Shown here piece after piece: positions 11,931-24,854 of a stretch of 64,000 bases of DNA. Both the position numbers and the translations under genes were made by a program. Below the pieces are notes generated by a model. That model was given only the letters and a program-made list of their open reading frames with translations, was not told the origin of the DNA and searched no databases. The DNA is from Mercurialis annua (taxonomy: Eukaryota > Streptophyta > Magnoliopsida > Malpighiales > Euphorbiaceae): NCBI RefSeq assembly GCF_937616625.2, contig NC_065570.1, forward strand, positions 36,711,665 through 36,775,664. The letters are read 5' to 3'. How positions within the stretch are numbered: the stretch's first letter is position 1; each line of letters opens with the position of its first letter.

Positions 11931-14900
11931 TATCTAAGCATAGTTAGGTTATATTACGCAAAGTGTGCGTGAAAAGAGACGCTAGATTAGTATGTCGCAT
12001 CTTAAGTCTCTTTAGCGCAATGTTTCGATTACCTAAGCATGATGAGGTTATTTTACGCAAAGTGTGCGTGAAAAGTGACGCTAGATTAGTATGTCGTGTC
12101 TCAATTCTCTTTTACGTGTCGTTCTGATTACCTATGGTCAGGTTATTTTACGCAAAGTGTGCCTGAAAAGTGACGCTAGATTAGTATGTCGCGTCTCAAG
12201 TCACTTTAACTCGTCGTTCCGATTACCATACTTATGTCGCGTCACAAGTCTCTTTAACGCGTCGTTCTGATTACCTAAGCATAGTTAGGTTACATTACGC
12301 AAAGTGTGCGTGAAAATTAGACGCTAGATTAGTATTTCGCGTCTTAAGTCTCTTTAACACGTTGTTCCGATTATCTAAGCATGATTAGGTTATTTTACGC
12401 AAAGTGTGCGTGAAAAGTGACGCTAGATTAGTATGTCACGTCTCAATTCTCTTTAGCGTGCGGTTCCGATTACCTAAGCATGGTCAGGTTATATTACGTA
12501 AAGTTTGCCTGACAAGTGACGCTAGATTAGCATGTCGCGTCTCAAGTCACTTTAACTCGTCGTTGGGATTACCATGCTTATGTTGCGTCACAAGTCTCTC
12601 TGACGCGTCGTTTCGATTACCTAAGAATGGTTAGGTCATATTATGCAAGTGTGCGTGAAAAATGACAATAGATTAGTATGTCTCGTCTCACGTCTATTTA
12701 ACGCGTCGTTCCGATTACCTAAGCATGGTTAGGTCATATTACGCAAAGTGTGCGTGAAAAGTAACAATAAATTAGTATGTCGCGTCACACGTTTATTTAA
12801 CGCGCCGTTCCGATAACCTAAGGAAGGTTAGGTTATATTACGCAAAGTGTGCGTGAAGCGTTCCGCTAAATAAGTATGTCGCGACTCAGTTCTCTTTAAC
12901 GCGTTGTTCTGATTACCTAAGCATAGTTAGGTTATATTACGCAAACTGTGCATGAAAAGTAACAATAAATCAGTATGTCGCGTCAAACGTCTATTTAACG
13001 CGCCCTTTCGATAACCTAAGCATGGTTAGGTCATATTACGCAAACTGTGAGCGAAAAGTAACAATAAATCAGTATGTCGTGTCACACTTCAGTTTAACGC
13101 GTGGTTCCGATTACCTAAGCATGGTTAGGTTATATTACGCAAAGTGTGCGTGGAAAGTTATGCTAGATTAGTATTTCACGTTTTAATTCTCTTCAACGCG
13201 TTGTACCGATTAGCTAAGCATGGTTAGGTTAGGTTACGTAGAGTGTCGTGAAAAGTGACGTTTGATTAGTATGTCACGTCTTAAGTCTCTTTTACGCGTC
13301 TTTCCGATTACCTAATCATGGTTAGGTTGTATTACGCAAAGTGTGCGTGAAAAGGGACGTTAGATTAGTATGGCGCGTCTCAAGTCTCTTTATCGCGTGT
13401 TCCGATTACCTAAGCATTGTTAGATTATATTACGCAAAGTGTGCATGAAAAGTGACACTAGATTAGTATGTAGTGTCTCAACTCTCTTTAATGCGTCGTT
13501 CTAATTACCTAAGCATGGTTAGGTTATATTACGCAAAGTGTGCGTGAAAAGTGACAATAGATCACTATCTCGCTTCTCAAGTCTCTTTAACGCGTCGTTC
13601 CGATTACCTAAGCGTGGTTAAGTTATATTGCGCAATGTGTGCGTGAAAACCTGTTGCTAGGTTAGAATGTCGCGTCTCAAGTCTCTTTAACGCGTCGTTC
13701 CGATTACCTAAGCATGGTTAGGTTATATTACGCAAAATGTGCGTAAAAAGTGATGCTAGATTAGTATTGCGCGTTTCAAGTCTCTTTAATGCGTCGTTTC
13801 GATTATTATGCTTATGTTGCGTCACAAGTGTCTCTAATGCGTCGTTCTGATTACCTAAGCATGGTTAGGTTATATTACGCAAAGTGTGCTTGAAAAGTGA
13901 AAATTGATTAGTATGTCGCATCTCAAGTCTCTTTAACGCGTCATTCCTATTACCTAAGCATGGTTAGGTTATTTTACACAAAATTTGTGTGAAAAGTGAC
14001 GCTAGGCTTGTATGTCGCGTCTGAAGTCCCTTTAACGTGTGTTCTGATTATCTAAGCATGTTTAGGTTATACTACGCTAAGTGTGCGTGAAAAGTGACGC
14101 TAGATTTGTATGTCACGTCTCAAGTCTGTTTAACGCGTCGTTCCCATTACCAAAGCATGGTTATGTTATATTATGCCAAGTGCGCGTTAAGTCGCTAGAT
14201 TATTATGTCGGGTCACAAGTATCCTTAACGCGTTATTACGATTACTTAAGCATGCTTAAGTTATATTACGCAAAGTGTGCTTAAAAAGTGACTTTAGATT
14301 AGTATGGCGCGTCTCAAGTCTCTTTAACGTATCGTTTCGATTACCATGCTTATGTCACTTTACAAGTCTCTCTAACACGTCGTTCCGATTACCAAAGCAT
14401 GGTTAGGTTGTATTACACAAAGTGTGCGTGAAAAGTGACAATAGATTAGTATGTCAGGTTGTGAGTGTCATTAACATGCCGTTCAGATTACCTATGCATG
14501 GTTAGGTTATTTTATGTAAAGTGTGCATGAAAAGTGACGCTAGATTAGTATGTCGCGTCTCAAGTCTCTTTAACGCGTCGTTCCGATTACAAAAGCATGG
14601 TTAGGTTATATTACGCAATATGCGCGTGCAAACAGTTGCTAGGTTAGTATGTCGTGTCTCAAGTCTCTTTAATGTATCGTTTCGATTACCATGCTTATGT
14701 CGCTTTACAAGTCTCTGTAACACGTCTTCCGATTACCAAAGCATGTGAAAATTGACAATAAATTAGTATGTCGCGTTGCAAGTGTCTTTACCGTGCCGTT
14801 CCGCTTACCTAAGCATGGTTCGGTTATTTTACGCGAAGTGTGCGTGAAAAGGGACGCTAGATTAGTATGTCGCATCTCAACTCTCTTTAACGCGTCGTTC

Positions 14901-15845
14901 CGATTACCTAAGCATGGCTAGGTTATATTACGCAACAAGTCTCTTTATCACGTTGTTCCGATTTCCTAATCTTGATTAGGTTGTATTACGCAGATTAGTA
15001 TGGCGTGTTTCAAGTAGCTTTAACGCGTCGTTTCGATTACTGTTCTTATGTCGTGTTAGAAGTGTCTCTAACGCGTCGTTCTTATTAGCTAAGCATGGTT
15101 CGGTTATATTACGCAAAGTGTGCGTGAAAAGTGACAATAAATTAGTTTGTCGTGTCTCAAGTCTCTTTAACGCGTCGTTCCGATTACCTATGCATGGTTA
15201 GGTTATTTTATGCGAGATTAGTATGTCGTGTCTCGAGTCTTTTTAATGTCTATTCCAATTACCTAAGCATGAATAGGTTATATTACGTAAAGAGTGCGTG
15301 AAAAGTGAAACTAGATTAGTATGTCGCGTCTCAAGTCTCTTTAACGCGTTGTTCCGATTACCTAAGCATGGTTAGGTTATATTACTCAAAGTGTGCGTGA
15401 AAACTGGCGCTAGATAAATATGTCGTTACTCAAGTCTCTTTAACGCGTTATTTCAATTTCCTAAAAATGGTTAGGTTATATTACGCAAAGCGTGCGTAAA
15501 AAGTGACGCTAGATTAGTATTGCGCATTTCAAGTCTCTTTAATGCGTCGTTTCGATTACCATGCTTAGGTCGCGTAACAAGTGTCTCTTTAATGCGTGAA
15601 AAGTGACGCTAGACTAGTATGTCGTGTCACAAGTCTCTCTAACGCGTCGTTCCAATTACCTAAGCATGGTTAGGTTATAATAAGCAAACTGTGCGTGAAA
15701 AGTGACGCTAGATTAGTATGTCGCATCTCAAGTCTCTCTAATGCTTCATTCCGATTACCTAACATGGTTATATTACGCAAATTGTGTGTGAAAAGCGACA
15801 ATAGATTTGCATGTCGTGTCTCAATTCTCTGTAGCGCGTCGTTTC

Positions 15846-15893
15846 GATTACCATGCTTATGTCGCGTCACAAGTCTCTCTAACGCGTCGTTCC
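15846..15893 (+). repeat. example of the 48-bp shortened monomer
   Basis: GATTACC to the next ATTACC box is 48 bp because GATTACC is joined to ATGCTTATGTCGCGTC, skipping about 51 bp. The variant is common in both orientations (for example 1290, 3610, 13800, 38020, 45305 and, reversed, 52440 and 60720), usually between full monomers, so 99 + 48 = 147 bp compound units are frequent. Confidence 0.85.
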
Positions 15894-16555
15894 AATTACC
15901 TAAGCATGGTTAGGTTATATTACACAAAGTGTGCGTGAAATGTGAAAATAGATTAGTATGTCTTGTCCCAAGTCTCTTTAACGCGTCGTTCCGATTACCT
16001 AAGCATGGTTAGGTTATATTATGCAATATGTGCATGAACACTGTTGCTAGGTTAATATGTCGTGTCTCAATTCTCTTTAATGCTTCGTTCCGATTACCTA
16101 AGCATGGTTAGGTTATATTACGCAAACTGTGCGTGAAAAGTGACGCTAGATTAGTATGTCGCGTCTTAAGTCGCTTTGACGCGTCGTTCCGATTACCTAA
16201 GCATGGTTAGATTATGTTACGCAAAGCGTGCGTAAAAAGTGATGCTAGATTAGTATGGCGCGTTTCAAGTTTCTTTATCGCGTCGCTTCGATTACCATGC
16301 TTATGTCGCGTCACAAGTGTCTCTAACGCATCGTTCTGATTACCTAAGCATGATTAGATTATATTACGCAAAGTGTGCGTGAAAAGTGACAATATAATGT
16401 ATGTCATGTCTCAAGTCTCTATAACTCGTCGTTTCGATTACCTATGCATGGTTAGGTTATTTAACGCAAAGTGTGCGTGAAAAGGGACGCTTAGTATGTC
16501 GCTTCTCTAGTCCCTTTAGAGAGTATTCCGATTACCTAAGCATTGTTAGGATATA

Positions 16556-16587
16556 CTCCCTCCGTCCCAATAGAGTTGTCCACTTTG
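16556..16587 (+). repeat. MITE left terminal inverted repeat
   Basis: 32 bp from CTCCCTCCGTCCC to CCACTTTG, perfectly complementary to 16806-16837. Perfect ends suggest a young insertion. Confidence 0.95.
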
Positions 16588-16805
16588 AGAAATTTTTTTG
16601 TCCCAAAATTCTTGTCCACTTTTAAAAAGTAATTAACTTTTACACCTAATTTTCTATATTACCCCTATAAAAGATCCACTAATGAGTAAATTAGAAGTAA
16701 ATAGTAAGTGGACCCTATATTAAATAGGGTTATGACAAGAAAAGTAAGAAAAAGTTTACAAAACCTATAAACAATAATTGCTTTTCTTAAACTGTGTGAT
16801 AAAGG

Positions 16806-16837
16806 CAAAGTGGACAACTCTATTGGGACGGAGGGAG
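16806..16837 (-). repeat. MITE right terminal inverted repeat
   Basis: 32 bp from CAAAGTGG to GGACGGAGGGAG, the reverse complement of 16556-16587; the next two bases are the TA target duplication. Confidence 0.95.
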
Positions 16838-19800
16838 TATAACGCAAAGTGTGCGTGAAAAGTGACGCTAGATTAGTATGTCGCGTCTCAAGTATCTTTA
16901 ACGCGTCGTTCCGATTACCAAAGCGTGGTTATGATATATTATGCCAAGTGCGCGTTAAAAGTGTCGGTAGATTAGTATGTCGCGTCACAAGTCTCTTAAA
17001 CGCGTTGTTATGATTACCCAAGCATGGTTAAGTTATATTACGCAAAGTATGCATAAAAAGTCTCTTGAACGCATCGTTTCGATTACCATGCTTATGTCAC
17101 GTTACAAGTCTCTCCAACACGTCGTCCCGATTATCAAAGCATGGTTAGGTTATATTAAGCAAAGTGTGCGTAATAAGTGACAATAGATTAGTATGTTGCG
17201 TCGCAAGTCTCTTTAATGTGTCATTCCGATTACCAGAGCATGGTTAGGTTATTTTACGCAGAGTGTGCGTGAAAAGTGACGCTAGATTTGTATGTCCCTT
17301 CTTAAGTCCCTTTAACGCGTGTTTCGAGTACCTAAGTATGGTTAGGTTATATAGCACAAAGTGTGCGTGAAAAGTGACGCTAGATTAGTATGTCGCGTCT
17401 CAAGTCTCTTTAAAGCGTCGTTCCGATTACCAAAGCATGGTTAGGTTATATTGCGCAATGTGTGCGTGAAAATTGTTGCTAGGTTAGTATGTCGCGTCTA
17501 AACTCTCTTTAAAGCGTTGTTCCGATTACCTAATCATGGTTAGGTTGTATTACGCAATGTGTGCGTGAATAGTGACGCTACATTAATATGTCGCGTCTCA
17601 AGTATCTTTAGCGCGTCGTTATGATTACCTAAGCATGGCTAGGTTTTATTACGCAAAGCGTACGTAAAAAGTGACGCTAGATTAGTATGGCGCGTTTCAA
17701 GTGTCTTTAACGCGTCGTTTCGATTACTGTGCTTATATCGCGTCACAAGTGTGCGTATTACGATTATCTAAGCATGGTTATGTTTATATTACGAAGAGTG
17801 TGCGTGAAAAGTGACGCTAGTTTAGTATGTCGCATCTCAAGTCTCTTTAACGCGTCGTTGCGATTACCTAAGCATGGTTAGGTTATATTACGCAATGTGT
17901 GCGTGAAAAATGTTGCTAGGTTAGTATGTCGCGTCGCAAGTCTCTCTAAAGCGTCATTCAGATTATTTAAGCATGGTTAGGTCATATTACGTAAAATGTG
18001 CGTGAAAAGTAACGCTAGAATAGTATGTCGCATCTCAAGTCTCTTTAACGCGTCGTTCCGATTACCTAAGCATGGTTAGGTTATATTACGCAATGTGTGC
18101 GTGAAAACTGTTGATAGGTTAGTATGTCGCGTCACAAGTCTCTCTAACGCGTCGTTCTGATTACCAAAGCATGGTTAGGTTATATTACGCAAAATGTACC
18201 TGAAAAGTGACGCTAGAATAGTATGTCGTGTCTCAAGTCTCTTTAAAGCGTCGTTCCGATTAGCTAAGCATAGTTAGGTTATAATACGCAAAGCGTGCGT
18301 AAAAAGTGACGCTAGATTAGTATGGCACGTTTCAAGTCTCTTTAACGCGTCATTTTTATTACCATTGTCGCGTCACAAGTTTCTCTACTGTGTCGTTCTG
18401 ATTACCTATGCATGGTTATGTTATATTACGCAAAGTGTGCGTGAAAAATGACAATATATTAGTATGTCGTGTCTCAAATCTCTAAAATGCGTCGTTCCGA
18501 TTACCTAAGCATGGTTAGGTTATTTTACGCAAAGTGTGCTGAAAAGTGACGCTAGATTAGTACGTCGCGTCTCAAGTCCCTTTATCGTGTGTTCCGATTA
18601 CCTAAGCATGGTTAGGTTATATTACGCAAAGTGTGCGTCAAAAGTTATGCTAGATGGTATGTCGTGTCTCAAGTCTCTTTAACGCGTCGTTCCGATTACC
18701 AAAGCATGGTTATGTTATATTACGCCAAGTGCGCCTTAAAAGCGTCGCTAGATTAGTATGTCATGCACAAGTCTCTTTTACGCGTTGTTACGATTACCTA
18801 AGCATGGTTAAGTTATATTACGCAAAGTGTGCGTAAAAAGTGACCCTTGATTAGTACGTCGCATCTCAAGTCTCTTTAATGCATCTTTTTGATTACCATG
18901 CTTATGTCACGTTACAAGCCTCTCTAACACGTCGTTCTGATTACCAAAGCATGGTTAAGTCTCTTTATCATGTCGTTCCGATTACCTTAAGCATGGTTAG
19001 GTTATTTTACGCGAAGTGTGCGTGAAAAGTGACGTTAGATTAGTATGTCGCGCTCTTAAGTCTCTTTAACGCGTCGTACCGATTACCAAAGCATGGTTCG
19101 ATTATATTACGCAATGTGTGCGTGAAAACTGTTGCTAGGTTAGTATGTCGATCTCAAGTCTCTTTAAAACGTCGTTCCAATTACCTAATCATGGTTAGGT
19201 CGTATTACACAAAGTGTGCATGAAAAGTGATGCTAGATTAGTATGTCGCATCTCATGTTTCTTAAACGCGTCGATCCAGTCACCTAAGCATGGTTAGGTT
19301 ATATTACGCAAAGCGTCCGTATAAAGTGGCGCTAGATTAGAATGGCGCGTTTCAAGTCTCTTTCACGCGTCGTTTTGATTACGGTGCTTATGTCCCGTCA
19401 CAAGTGTCTCTAACGCGTCGTTCATATACCTAATCAGGGTTAAGTTATATTACGCAAAGTGTGCGTGAAAAGTGACAATAGATTAGTATGTTGTGTCTCA
19501 AGTCACTTTAACGCGTCGTTCCGATTACCTAGGCATGGTTAAGTTATTTTACGAAAAGTGTGTGTGAAAAGTGACGCTAGATTAGTATGTCGCGTCTCAA
19601 GTCTCTTTAGCGCGTCGTCTCAAGTGTCTTTAAAGCGTCTTTCTGATTACCTAATCATGGTTAGGTTGTATTATGCAAAATGTGCGTGAAAAGTGACGGA
19701 TATATTAGTATGTCGCGTCTCAAGTCTCTTTAACGCGTCATTTCGATTACCTAAGCATGGTTAGGTAGTGTGCGTGAAAAGTAACGCTAGATTAGTATGT

Positions 19801-20235
19801 CGCGTCTCAATTCTTTTTAACTCGTCGTTCCTATTACCTAAGCATGGTTTAGTTATATTACGCAAAGTGTAAGTGAAAAGTGACGCTAAATTGGTATGTC
19901 GGGTCTCAAGTCTCTTTAACGCGTCATTTCGATTACTGTGCTCATGTCGCGTCACAAGTGTCTCTAACGCGTCGTTCTGATTACCTATGCATGGTTAGAT
20001 TATATTACGCAAAGTGTGCGTGAAAAGTGTGCGTGAGAAGTGGCAATAGATTAACATGTTGCGTCTCAATTCTCTTTAACGCATCGTTCCGATTACCTAA
20101 GCATGATTAGGTTATTTTACGCTAAGTGTGCGTGAAAAGTGACGCTAGATTAGTATGTTGTGTCTCAAGTCTATTTAACGTGTTGTTCCAATTACCTAAG
20201 CATGGTTAGGTTATATAACGCAATGTGTGAGTGAA

Positions 20236-21767
20236 GTGTGCGTGAAAAGTGACAATATAATGTATGTCGTGTCTCAAGTCTCTATAACTCGTCGTTTCGA
20301 TTACCTAAGCATGGTTAGGTTATTTAACGCAAAGTGTGCGGTAAAAGGGACGCTTGGTATGTCGCTTCTCGAGTCCCTTTAGAGAGTATTCCGATTACCT
20401 AAGCATGGTTACGTTATATAACGCAAAGTGTGCGTGAAAAGTGACGCTAGATTAGTATGTCGCGTCTCAAGTATCTTTAACGCGTCGTTCCGATTGTCAA
20501 AGCATGGTTATGATATATTACGCCACAAGTCTCTTTAACCCGTTGTTATGATTACCCAAGCATGGTTAAGTTATATTACGCAAAGTATGCGTAAAAAGTC
20601 TCTTGAACGCATCGTTTCGAATACCATGCTTATGTCACGTTACAAGTCTCTCCAACACGTCGTCCCGATTACCAAAGCATGGTTAGGTTATATTATGCAA
20701 AGTGTGCGTAATAAGTGACAATAGATTAGTATGTTGCTTCGCAAGTCTCTTTAATGTGTCATTCCGATTACCTAAGCATGGTTAGGTTATTTTACGCAGA
20801 GTGTGCGTGAAAAGTGACGCTAGATTAGTATGTCCCTTCTTAAGTCCCTTTAACGCGTGTTTCGCTTACCTAAGTATGGTTAGGTTATATAGCACAAAGC
20901 GTGCGTGAAAAGTGACGCTAAATTAGTATGTCGCGTCTCAATTCTCTTTAAAGCGTCGTTCCGATTACCAAAGCATGGTTAGGTTATATTGCGCAATGTG
21001 TGCGTGAAAACTGTTGCTTGGTTATTATGTCGCGTCTAAACTCTCTTTAAAGCGTTGTTCCGATTACCTAATCATGGTTAGGTTGTATTACGCAATGTGT
21101 GCGTGAAAAGTGACGCTAGATTAGTATGTCGCGTTTCAAATATCTTTAACGCGTCGTTATGATTACCAAAGCATGGCTAGGTTATATTACGCAAAGCGTA
21201 CGTAAAAAGTGACGCTAGATTAGTATGGCGCGTTTCAAGTGTCTTTAACGCGTCGTTTTGATTACTGTGCTTATATCGCGTCACAAGTGTGCGTGAAAAG
21301 TGATAATAGATTAGTATGTCGCGTCTCAAGTCTCTTTAACGCGTCGTTCTTATTACCTAGGCATGGTTAAGTTATTTTACGCAAAGTGTGTGTGAAAACT
21401 GACGCTAGATTGGTATGTGACGTCTCAAGTCTCTTTAATGCGTATTACGATTACCTAAGCATGGTTAGGTTATATTACGAAGAGTGTGCGTGAAAAGTGA
21501 CGCTAGTTTAGTATGTCGCATCTCAAGTCTCTTTAACGCGTCGTTGCGATTACCTAAGCATGGTTAGGTTATATTACGCAATGTGTGCGTGAAAACTGTT
21601 GCTAGGTTAGTATGTCGCGTCACAAGTCCCTCTAAAGCGTCGCTCCGATATTACGTAAAATGTACGTGAAAAGTAACGCTAGAATAGTATGTCGCATCTC
21701 AAGTCTCTTTAACGCGTCGTTCCGATTATCTAAGCATGGTTAGGTTATATTACGCAATGTGTGCGTG
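20236..21767 (+). repeat. partial third copy of the 4-kb block, grading into the HOR
   Basis: Matches about 1371-2815, and therefore 16375-18110, in order, with the MITE site again empty near 20415 (GTTATATAACGC). From about 20890 the same sequence is also HOR sequence, so this copy looks like the source from which the 1789-bp unit grew. It retains about 150 bp at 21287-21436 that copies 1 and 2 lack. Confidence 0.8.
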
Positions 21768-23065
21768 AAATGTGACGCTAGATTAGTATGGCGCGTCTCG
21801 AGTCACTTTAACTCGTCGTTCCAACCATGCTTATGTCGCGTCACAAGTCTGTGTAATGCGTCGTTCCGATTACCTAAGCATGGTTAGGTTATATTACACA
21901 AAGTGTGCGTGAAAAATGACAATAGTATGTCGCATCTTACGTCTATTTAACGCGTCGTTCCGATTACCTAAGAATGGTTAGAATATATTACGCAAAGTGT
22001 GCGTGAAAAGTAACGCTACATTCGTATGTCGCATATCAAATCATTTTAACGCGTCGTTTCAATTACCATGCTTATCTCGCGTCACAAGTCTCTCTAACGC
22101 GTCGTTACGATTACCTAAGCATGGTTAGGCTATATTACGCAAAGTGCGCCTGAAAAGTGACGCTAGAATAGTATATCCTACCTCAAGTCTCTCTAATGCG
22201 TCGTTCCGATTTCCTAAGCATGGTTAGGTTATATTACGCAAAGTGTGCGTGAAACGTCACAATTAATTAGTATGTCGCGTCTCAATTCGATTTAAAGCGG
22301 CGTTGCGATTACCTAACCATGCTTAGGTAATAGTACGCAAAGTTTGCTTGAAAACTGACGCTAGATTAGTATATCGCGTCTCAATTCTATTTAACGCGTT
22401 GTTCCGACTAACTAAGCATGGTTAGGTTATATTACGCAAAGTGTGCGTGAAAAGTGACGCTAGATTAGTATGTCGCGTCTCAAGTCAATTTAACGCGTCG
22501 TTCCGATTACCATGCTTATGTCGCATCACAAGTCTCTCTAACGCGTCGTTTCGATTACCTAAGCATGGGTATGTTATTATTACGCAAAGTGTGCGTGAAA
22601 AGTGACGCTAGATTAGTATACCGCGTCTCAGGTCTCTTTAACGCGTCGTTCCGATTACATAAGCATGGTTTGGTTATTTTACACAAAGTGTGCGTGAAAA
22701 GTGACGCTAGATTAGTATGTCGCGTCTCAAGTCTCTTTAAAGCGTCGTTCCGATTACCATAGCATGGTTAGGTTATATTGCGCAATGTGTGCGTGAAAAC
22801 TGTTGCTAGGTTAGTATGTCGCGTCTAAACTCTCTTTAAAGCGTTGTTCCGATTACCTAATCATGGTTAGGTTGTATTACGCAATGTGTGCGTGAAAAGT
22901 GACGCTAGATTAGTATGTCGCGTCTCAAGTATCTTTAACGCGTCGTTATGATTACCTAAGCATGGCTAGGTTATAGTACGCAAAGCGTACGTAAAAAGTG
23001 ACGCTAGATTAGTATGGCGCGTTTCAAGTGTCTTTAACGCGTCGTTTTGATTACTGTGCTTATAT
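21277..23065 (+). repeat. HOR unit U1
   Basis: 1789 bp, counted from CGCGTCACAAGTGTGCG (arbitrary phase). It differs from later units at its start (GTGATAATAG instead of TTGTTGCTAG) and has CATCTCAAG near 21695. It carries the imperfect dyad CTAACCATGCTTAGG near 22313, GTTTGG at 22668 and CCATAGC near 22757. As the edge unit it is the most distinct full copy. Confidence 0.9.
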
Positions 23066-24854
23066 CGCGTCACAAGTGTGCGTGAAAATTGTTGCTAGAT
23101 TAGTATGTTGCGTCTCAAGTCTCTTTAACGCGTCGTTTTTATTACCTAGGCATGGTTAAGTTATTTTATGCAAAGTGTGTGTGAAAACTGACGCTAGATT
23201 GGTATGTGACGTCTCAAGTCTCTTTAATGCGTATTACGATTACCTAAGCATGGTTAGGTTTTATTACGAAGAGTGTGCGTGAAAAGTGACGCTAGTTTAG
23301 TATGTCGCATCTCAAGTCTCTTTAACGCGTCGTTGCGATTACCTAAGCATGGTTAGGTTATATTACGCAATGTGTGCGTGAAAACTGTTGCTAGGTTAGT
23401 ATGTCGCGTCACAAGTCTCTCTAAAGCGTCGTTCCGATATTACGTAAAATGTACGTGAAAAGTAACGCTAGAATAGTATGTCGCCTCTCAAGTCTCTTTA
23501 ACGCGTCGTTCCGATTATCTAAGCATGGTTAGGTTATATTACGCAATGTGTGTGTGAAATGTGACGCTAGATTAGTATGGCGCGTCTCGAGTCACTTTAA
23601 CTCGTCGTTCCAACCATGCTTATGTCGCGTCACAAGTCTGTGTAATGCGTCGTTCCGATTACCTAAGCATGGTTAGGTTATATTACACAAAGTGTGCGTG
23701 AAAAATGACAATAGTATGTCGCATCTTACGTCTATTTAACGCGTCGTTCCGATTACCTAAGAATGGTTAGAATATATTACGCAAAGTGTGCGTGAAAAGT
23801 AACGCTAGATTAGTATGTCGCATATCAAATCATTTTAACGCGTCGTTTCAATTACCATGCTTATCTCGCGTCACAAGTCTCTTTAACGCGTCGTTACGAT
23901 TACCTAAGCATGGTTAGGCTATATTACGCAAAGTGCGCCTGAAAAGTGACGCTAGAATAGTATATCCTACCTCAAGTCTCTCTAATGCGTCGTTCCGATT
24001 TCCTAAGCATGGTTAGGTTATATTACGCAAAGTGTGCGTGAAACGTCACAATTAATTAGTATGTCGCGTCTCAATTCGATTTAAAGCGGCGTTGCGATTA
24101 CCTAACCATGGTTAGGTAATAGTACGCAAAGTTTGCTTGAAAACTGACGCTAGATTAGTATATCGCGTCTCAATTCTATTTAACGCGTTGTTCCGACTAA
24201 CTAAGCATGGTTAGGTTATATTACGCAAAGTGTGCGTGAAAAGTGACGCTAGATTAGTATGTCGCGTCTCAAGTCAATTTAACGCGTCGTTCCGATTACC
24301 ATGCTTATGTCGCATCACAAGTCTCTCTAACGCGTCGTTTCGATTACCTAAGCATGGGTATGTTATTATTACGCAAAGTGTGCGTGAAAAGTGACGCTAG
24401 ATTAGTATACCGCGTCTCAGGTCTCTTTAACGCGTCGTTCCGATTACATAAGCATGGTTAGGTTATTTTACACAAAGTGTGCGTGAAAAGTGACGCTAGA
24501 TTAGTATGTCGCGTCTCAAGTCTCTTTAAAGCGTCGTTCCGATTACCAAAGCATGGTTAGGTTATATTGCGCAATGTGTGCGTGAAAACTGTTGCTAGGT
24601 TAGTATGTCGCGTCTAAACTCTCTTTAAAGCGTTGTTCCGATTACCTAATCATGGTTAGGTTGTATTACGCAATGTGTGCGTGAAAAGTGACGCTAGATT
24701 AGTATGTCGCGTCTCAAGTATCTTTAACGCGTCGTTATGATTACCTAAGCATGGCTAGGTTATAGTACGCAAAGCGTACGTAAAAAGTGACGCTAGATTA
24801 GTATGGCGCGTTTCAAGTGTCTTTAACGCGTCGTTTTGATTACTGTGCTTATAT
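23066..24854 (+). repeat. HOR unit U2
   Basis: 1789 bp. Distinguishing bases: GGTTTTATTACGAAG near 23249, CCTCTCAAG near 23485, a perfect 24-bp palindrome at 24097-24120, and CCAAAGC near 24547. Confidence 0.9.
24097..24120. repeat. perfect 24-bp palindrome in the HOR unit
   Basis: Half-site ATTACCTAACCA followed by its exact complement TGGTTAGGTAAT. The same perfect palindrome is at 25886, 27675, 31253 and 33042, once per unit; at 22308, 29464 and 34826 a G-to-C change in the centre (CATGCTT) makes it imperfect. It is an improved form of the weaker dyad ACCTAAgCATGgTTAGGT present in ordinary monomers. Confidence 0.9.

Larger units (their letters stand above)
16556..16837. mobile_element. 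Stowaway-type MITE, 282 bp, inserted in the satellite
   Basis: The element starts CTCCCTCCGTCCC and has perfect 32-bp terminal inverted repeats (16556-16587 and 16806-16837). It is flanked by TA duplications at 16554-16555 and 16838-16839. The empty site is preserved in the sister copy (GGATATATAACGC at 1547-1557), so removing the element and one TA restores the satellite exactly. The interior is A+T-rich and has no transposase. A subterminal direct repeat TTGTCCACTT occurs at 16576 and 16612. Stowaway elements are non-autonomous members of the Tc1/mariner group, moved by transposases encoded elsewhere; TA target and this terminus are typical. The family name within Stowaway is not assigned. 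Confidence 0.95.
15883..20233 (+). repeat. about 4.0-kb segmental duplication, copy 2 (with MITE)
   Basis: The sister copy of 881-4922, carrying the MITE. A short local duplication near 20020 (GTGTGCGTG repeated) adds a few bases. The copy ends abruptly near 20233, where sequence restarts at the equivalent of 1371. Confidence 0.9.
11926..20890 (+). repeat. 99-bp satellite array, forward block III before the HOR
   Basis: Diverged forward monomers. A 99-bp spacing can be measured directly: the CGCTAGATTAG box recurs at 12421 and 12520. Part of 12.4-15.9 kb resembles sequence at 37-40 kb and 45.7-47.5 kb. The segment 15883-20233 is a second copy of 881-4922 and contains the MITE at 16556-16837. 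Apart from that insertion, only satellite is seen. Confidence 0.93.

Noticed and set aside
16665..16847. 60-residue open frame on the minus strand over the MITE
   Set aside because: It lies inside a non-autonomous A+T-rich MITE, runs into the terminal repeat and satellite, and shows no transposase motif.
22308..22331. A further orientation switch at the CTAACCATGCTTAGG box in the forward HOR
   Set aside because: The surrounding monomers stay forward on both sides; only the near-palindromic centre looks reversed because of a base change.
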